Part shown: piece after piece, positions 58,450-64,000 of the stretch
Position numbering within the stretch: position 1 is the first letter of the stretch
Layout of the letters: each line of letters begins with the position of its first letter
Origin: Pegoplata infirma
Lineage: Eukaryota; Arthropoda; Insecta; Diptera; Anthomyiidae
DNA length: 64,000 bases
NCBI GenBank assembly: GCA_963921195.1
Contig: OY992536.1
Span: 233,218,023-233,282,022 of the forward strand
Direction: 5' to 3'
The notes under the pieces: generated by a model
What the model was told of the DNA's origin: nothing
Database searches by the model: none
The model's input: the letters and a program-made list of their open reading frames with translations, nothing else
Position numbers and translations under genes: made by a program

Positions 58450-58914
58450 CAAACACTCTCACGAAATTTCATAAAAATCGGAGACCATCGAAAAATTACT
58501 CGTTGATGTTAAATGTTTTTGCTCCCATGTCTTTAAGACATAAATATATTTGGTTAGTATAAAAGGTGAAACTTTTTTTTTAAAAATATAATTTTTAAGT
58601 AAATTTTTACTTGACACAATTAAAAAATTACTTCAAAAAAACCCCAAAAAATTTTGAGTAAAATTTTATTTGTGTAAATTGAAAATTTTCTCAAATTTGT
58701 TCGTAAACATTTATTACATTTTTATTAAAAGTTTACTCAATACTACTTAATAGTTTTCTGGTGCAAAATTGAGTGATATTTTTTTTAATACTGTATAAAA
58801 TTTACTAATTTTTTTTTTCTTATTAGAGTGGTATTTTTTCTAGACCTTTTATATGTATTGTGATTATTGTAGCACTAGGTATAATTTGAAGTACAAGAAG
58901 TTATATTTAAAATG
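58450..58914. other. Unassigned AT-rich DNA
   Basis: No feature recognised. Confidence 0.4.
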
Positions 58915-60110
58915 ATTTTTAGATTTACAAATATTATTTCAAAAGAAAGGATTTTTGCAACAAAAGAGGTCAAAAGGTGCCATTGTGCATAGTGCCGCAG
59001 TGTGCTTATTACAATGCAAATGCTTTTCTTGAAGCTAAACGAAAAAAGTGCGTTTTAAATCAATGATGCCCATTTCTTTATACAATTGTGCATTACGCTC
59101 TTCGCACATATTCTTATGGTCATTCATTTAGTCGTCGATGAGACATTGAAGAACGCACATGCTTAACCAATCATCGCTTATGTTTTTTTTAAATGCACTT
59201 ACAGAAACAAATGATGCCATATAAAAATTATTTTTTTAATATCCAATGCATTTTTTATTAATTAAATTGAATTTTTATTAATCGAATTTATTTGTAAAAA
59301 ATTAATTCATTAATTATAATTGAATTATTTACAAAATTAATAAATTATTTTTTAAATAATTTAAATTTAATTAAAAAATTAATTCAAACATAAATTAATT
59401 CATTAATGTAACGTAATTTAAAATAATGTGAATTCATTCACAATTAGAAATTAATTCTTCAAAGGTCTAAAAATTTTATATGTCTTAAATAAGATCTTCT
59501 ATTGATGGCAAATTAATAGTAAATTAAATTTTCGAAGATCTAAAAAATATGTTTCTAAGAATATCATTATAATTATATACAAATAAATACAAATACATAT
59601 TTTAATCATTAATAATATTTGAATTATTTGTCTGATTTTAACGACATCTTTTATAATTCGGTCAACAATTTTTGCTCAGTGCAGTCTCTCTCGTGCTCAC
59701 TAATACTAATGCAAAAACTTTTTGGACATCACTGTTTTAAATATTAAAAATGTTTTGATAACTTAAATATGATTTTTGCAACGAAAAATAGTCGAAACGA
59801 GGCACTATGCTTAGTGCTGCAGTGGGCCAATGGCCATGTGGGTTACTTATTTTTACTTTGAAGGGGTTATGATTCAAATGCTTTATAAATTTTGATAATA
59901 TCTTCATTACTTTAAAAGTTATAATGTTTACTGCGAAAACGGTCAAAATACGACACTGTGCACAGTGCCGCGGCTGACCAATTACATTGTGGATCATATA
60001 TTTAAAGCTAGGGGAGTCTTCTTTCAAATGCTTTATTCATTTTTAAATTATCTTCATTACTTCAAAAGTTATGATTTTTGCAACGAAAAAAGTCAAAAGG
60101 CGCCACTGTG
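58915..60110 (+). repeat. Dispersed/tandem module with GTGCACAGTGCCGC
   Basis: A block reading AAAAGTTATGATTTTTGCAA, CGAAAAAAGTCAAAAGGCGC, CACTGTGCACAGTGCCGC occurs, diverged, at about 58940-59010, 59760-59825, 59910-59975 and 60060-60110. The last three are 150 bp apart. The stretch 59020-59750 between the first and second is AT-rich without other features. The last unit stops inside CACTGTG, where a SINE tail begins. Confidence 0.65.
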
Positions 60111-60236
60111 CGACGGTCATTGTTACCAGTTCTCGGTTAGGTTAAAATTATTAAAAATGAGTTGTAAATAAATAGAAAGAATAAATAAAAATAATTGATC
60201 ATATGATCAAAACTATTATTATTATTATTATTACTA
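60111..60236 (+). mobile_element. SINE S3, 3' part only
   Basis: CGACGGTCATTGTTACCAGT to AATAATTGATCATATGATCA and (ATT)n matches S1 and S2 from the body onward. The tRNA head is absent, as with 5'-truncated retrotransposition. Confidence 0.82.
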
Positions 60237-60237
60237 T

Positions 60238-61242
60238 CCCAGCAGAAATTTTGCTGAACTGGCAGCAGCTTTTGGAAAGGAAACTCGAGTCAAGAAGCGC
60301 ATCCAAACCTGCTGAATTCATGCATGATTCTCTAAGGCGATGTCACACTTTAGATCGCTAGTTGGATACACCGAAAAAGCGCTCTTAAGTTGCTCTGAAT
60401 TCACATCTCTTTAGAGCGCTGAAGTAATCGCTATAAAGATACAGTGAATTCATTTATCTTTTTATAGATATTTAAGCAGAATAAAGATGAAGCAAGTTTG
60501 ACTATTTCTGAAATGCAATTACAAAATCTGAACTACAATTGACTATTTCTGAATATAATTTGAAAATCTTAAATACAATTGACTTATTCGGAAAATCAGT
60601 TGACTCCCTGCAACCATTTGGAAGAAATATCGCCTAAGGAATCCAATTACATTTAAAAAATTTCCAATTATATTTCGAAAATTTAAAATTATATTTCAGA
60701 AACTTCTATTTATATTTCAGATATTACCATTTATTACCAAAAAATGTTTAATTACATTTCAAAAATTTGCAATTATAGTAAATTGGAAATTTTTGAAATA
60801 TAATTGGACATTTTTAAATATAATTGGAGAGTCTTAAATATGATTGGACATTTTTTGTAATATAATTTGTATTTTCTGAAACTAAAGTGGAAATGGTGTA
60901 CTAATTTTTTTTTCTTTCAAAATGTGTTAAAGGTGGTATGATTAAAGCACTCTTTGCAGCGCTGATTAATGCGCAATAATGATGCAGTGAAATCATGTGT
61001 CTTTGTCCAAAACTCATGGTTTTTTATTAAAAAAGTGTTAAATATATTTAAAAGGAAAGCATGTTTGAAATTTTATCAAAATATAATTTTATATTTTAAG
61101 TTTTATATAAAAAATCTTAACAAAAAATTTAAATTTTTTTCCCCTTACTTTTACTGCATCCTCAAGAGCGCTCTTTGGATGCGCTTCGGTATGCTATAAA
61201 AAGATGCTGTGTCGCCAAAATCTCGATGTATTTTTGCTGGGG
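60238..61242. mobile_element. Foldback with CCCAGCARAAAT ends
   Basis: CCCAGCAGAAATTTTGCTG at the left; ATTTTTGCTGGGG at the right. Diverged arms share AAGCGCATCCAA/TTGGATGCGCTT and AAGCGCTCTTAAG/CAAGAGCGCTCTTTG. The centre (60640-60870) is a palindromic minisatellite of AATTATATTTCAGAAA-type units that flip orientation near 60775. Confidence 0.65.
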
Positions 61243-61960
61243 TCAAATTAAGAATGTTTCCTGCGTCACCAGGCTAAAAACATTATAATGTTAAAACCTT
61301 ACGGGAAAAGAAAACAGTGGATGACAAACTTTGGTAATTTTTTCTTTTATGTGACCTAATAATATTATAAGACGTGGTTATTTGTGATTTATCACAACTT
61401 TTTCAGATCCATTTAAATCAGCATTTTCAGATCCATTTAAAATTTTAAAAGTAGGAAATAAAATATCATTGTAAATTTTTTTGTTTCATATCACAGTGTA
61501 TGATATGAACATTTTAATGCAATTGAATCAAAAACCGAGATGATACATATGTATTAAAAACCATTAAAAGTTTTGAATTGAAAATAAAAAAAAAAATACA
61601 TAAATAAGGCCACTCTAACATCGCAAAACCAACAAAACAATTTCAATTTATTTTCAATGACTTTTTGTTATTTTCATTATTTATAAACAAATGAATAGGT
61701 CTATGTTGTTTTTTTTGCATTGAAAACAAGTTTAATCTGTTTATTTCGATATTGTTTTGTAGAATTGTAAAGTTTTGTTTGGTTAAATTAAAAGTTTGAA
61801 TCAATCATTGTTAGAGCAACCAATTGGAAAATGTTTACATATTTATTATAATTATTAAGAGGATGTATAGGATCATGATTTTTATAACCTCCACTTTTCA
61901 TTATACACTGTAAAAAATGCATGTAAACTTACTATTATAAATTGGTAAACACATGTTTAA
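61243..61960. other. Unassigned AT-rich DNA
   Basis: Includes the repeat text CATTATAATGTTAAAACC shared with about 55015. No gene seen. Confidence 0.4.
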
Positions 61961-61962
61961 TA

Positions 61963-63079
61963 CACGCAGAAAAAAAACATGGTTGCGGTGATCATGATTT
62001 AAGAGCGTCATATTATGATTGGGAATATGATTGTAGCAATAATGTTAATATGATTGAAGGCAACAAGGAATGTTAATCATTATATGATTGCGCCAATTAT
62101 GGCATAAATGTTATGTAATTATAATAATATGATTCTGGTTAAATTTTTTTTTTTTTTTGAAATTGAGAAAATATTTTATGCTTAAATACCACATGTTTAT
62201 AGAAATTCTTCAATACTTTTTTTTTGATAAAGTTCACACCAATAATTTATTTTTTGTTTTTAAATGTTGTTTTTATAAATATGAAATCATTTTTATTAAT
62301 TTTGGTTCAATTTAGTGGCAACCTGCGTTTTACATCAATGATGTGCAATAAACTCATGGCATTTTTCTAAAAAAAATTTCATCAACGATAACATTTTTGT
62401 CAGTTAACATTGGATGATTGAATAAATCATTAAGTTATTGACAAAATCATAACATATTTGCTGCAATCATAACCTATTTGTTACAAAATTAAAATTATTG
62501 TCAGCAATTAAGTATAACACATTTAGTAAACAAAAAATGCACAAAAAACACTTCAATATTTTCGATTTGAAGTTTTTATTTAAAATGGAAAGTTATTTTT
62601 AAACCGCACAATAAATAAATTATATAAAGTAGATTTGTATTTCATTTCCTTCTATGTTCATCCAATTTTTTAACTCAAATTGCTTTAAATTTTTTTAAGA
62701 ACTTATTGTAAGTCGCGTCATTGCAACTTACTGCTTGCTGGCAAAACACTAAACTGATGAATAAACCTGACAATGTTTGCAAAAATCAATTTTCATTAAG
62801 TTGTGATTATCTAATGATTGTTATAATCATAATATGTTCAAATTTTTGGTGTGTCGAGAATATAATTAACTATAACATTGTTACAACAACCATTTTGTAC
62901 TTTTGGATGTAGCAATTATTTGTTCATGATTGAAGCGACTATTTAATGTCTAAAACAACCATATAAATGTTTAACTACAGTTTTAAAAAGAATAATTTGA
63001 TTGCTGCAATCATAAGTGGGTTTAGAGATCATAGTATATTTGCCGTGATCATGTCGCAACCATATTTTTTCTCTGCGTG
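61963..63079. mobile_element. TA-inserted MITE with TGATTGCNGCAATCA motifs
   Basis: CACGCAGAAAAAAAACATGG and its near inverse (CCATATTTTTTCTCTGCGTG); TA at 61961-61962 and 63080-63081. GGTTGCGGTGATCATGATT is mirrored at the right. Both flanks carry many ATGATTGYNGCAATCATAA-type palindromic motifs. 1.1 kb, no transposase. Tc1/mariner-type insertion is inferred. Confidence 0.78.
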
Positions 63080-63106
63080 TACCTAAAACGCCAAATAAAA
63101 GTACAA

Positions 63107-63176
63107 GCTTTTGTAGCTCAGTGGTTAAGTAGTGTTGTTTCAATCGGAAGGTAGCGAGTTTGATGCTGGCTGTCGC
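63107..63176 (+). other. tRNA-like sequence
   Basis: TAGCTCAGTGGTTAAG is a textbook A box/D arm. GCGAGTTTGATGCTGGC about 46 bases later is a degraded B box (8 of 11). The acceptor strands do not pair, so a working tRNA gene is unlikely. A SINE head or tRNA-derived fragment fits better; ATTCACCACTAGTGGTCAAT just downstream resembles the CACCAGC repeats at 54.8 and 56.4 kb. Confidence 0.45.
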
Positions 63177-63179
63177 CGT

Positions 63180-64000
63180 AAATTTTTTTATTTTCTTGCT
63201 ATATTTTATTCACCACTAGTGGTCAATTTATTCAATTTTCACATAAAGAGTAAAATTACCGAATTTATAGTAGTGGTTCATTTTCCTACTTTAAATTGGG
63301 TGAATTTCAACAAATTTTGATTAGAGTGCAAAATATTTTTCTCATAGAGAAACTCTGGATAGATTTGCATCCTTAATTTAGATTTTAGGGGTATCAACGG
63401 TATACCCTAAATATCTAAATAGTATAATTTTTATAATTAATAATTTCCTTATTTTAAGAATTTATTTTTATAAAAAAGAATCATTAAGAAAAATTTTGAA
63501 ATTTTTATCCTAAAGAAAAAGTTTCAGGTTTTAAGCAATTTTCCAATACAAAAATATTAGCTTTAATACATGTTTCATCAATTCATCAAAAAAAGTTATC
63601 CGATTTTAAAAGTTTTCTGAGACCTCTTTTTAAAAAAATGTTATAAGATTCTGTGACATTTTGAGAACTTTGACCTTAAATTTATCAAAAACCTGACGCT
63701 ATGGAAAACTTTGGAAGCCAAATTTTGATCCATCATTGCAAGGATAATCTAAAACGAGTGTCCAGACTATAGACCCGTCCAAAAATTTTTTAAATGTCGG
63801 TTAGTGTTTAATAATTTGGTCATTATAAAAAAAATTAAAGCCTTCTAACTTTATAATGGGTTATGCAGGAAGGAGCTTTGTATACCAGTTTTCTAAGCAA
63901 AAACTGTCCTTTCTTCATGAATTTTAAAAAATTTCCGCCCCCCGCTGTAGGTATTTGGAGGTTTTTTTAGTAGTTTAAATACTCCCATTAGTTAGTTTTT
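63180..64000. other. Unassigned DNA to window end
   Basis: AT-rich with loose TTTCTGAGAC/TTCTGTGACATTTTGAG phrases reminiscent of the minisatellite at 39.6-40.5 kb. No gene or element ends recognised. Confidence 0.4.

Noticed and set aside
63107..63176. Functional tRNA gene
   Set aside because: Good A box but degraded B box and non-pairing acceptor strands; kept only as tRNA-like.

Overview
This window reads as a block of repeat-dominated heterochromatin-like or intergenic DNA from an insect, most likely a schizophoran (perhaps calyptrate) fly. The base composition is very AT-rich and there are no operons, ribosome binding sites or long host ORFs. The commonest repeat is the dipteran 'mini-me'/DINE-1-type element (a Helentron-associated interspersed element, here HINE). 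It carries subterminal inverted repeats TACCCTCCAC/GTGGAGGGTA, a GTCC/GTCT microsatellite and a 3' hairpin ending in ACTTGTT. I found no intact protein-coding gene. The only clear coding remnant is a 5'-truncated, broken RTE-type LINE (20880-23222). Two short acidic stretches near 11.5-12.1 kb (minus strand) are weak host-exon candidates.

Layout. 1-5.1 kb: a foldback element of family X split by a HINE, which is followed by a near-perfect 1.3-kb palindrome; a second HINE is split by a 1.6-kb hAT with an 8-bp target duplication. 6.2-8.5 kb: a nearly complete family X foldback. 8.7-11.4 kb: foldback family Z holding a HINE and a small palindromic MITE. 12.4-26.1 kb: six copies of one ~0.8-kb MITE (CACTC family, TA target sites) that carries a tRNA-like A/B-box cassette; they are mixed with other foldbacks and the RTE LINE. 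27.7-32.7 kb: two long-armed hAT-like foldbacks with perfect 8-bp target duplications, 258 bp apart and distantly related. 34-36.6 kb: two HINEs, one interrupted by a tRNA-derived SINE, the other by a small MITE.

37.9-44.7 kb is a deep nest: hAT-A contains hAT-B, which contains a foldback, a 196-bp hAT MITE, a 35-bp minisatellite and a Helitron with 160-bp tandem repeats. 46.4-49.5 kb holds an unusual two-way motif array, then a HINE containing a SINE that contains a Transib-like element (5-bp target duplication, CACAGTG end), which itself contains another HINE. 51.5-54.6 kb: a HINE split by foldback Y, a distant relative of X. 56.5-63.1 kb: more foldbacks, tandem modules and a TA-inserted MITE.

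The elements do not form a pathway; the biology is parasitic. The non-autonomous DNA transposons lack transposases and would depend on enzymes encoded elsewhere. Three themes recur: (1) extremely long palindromic arms, (2) arrays of a short element-specific motif near the ends, in both orientations, probably transposase-binding sites, and (3) tRNA-like A/B boxes carried inside elements that are not SINEs. Insertion boundaries and target duplications were read directly by eye; superfamily names are inferred from end sequence plus duplication length.
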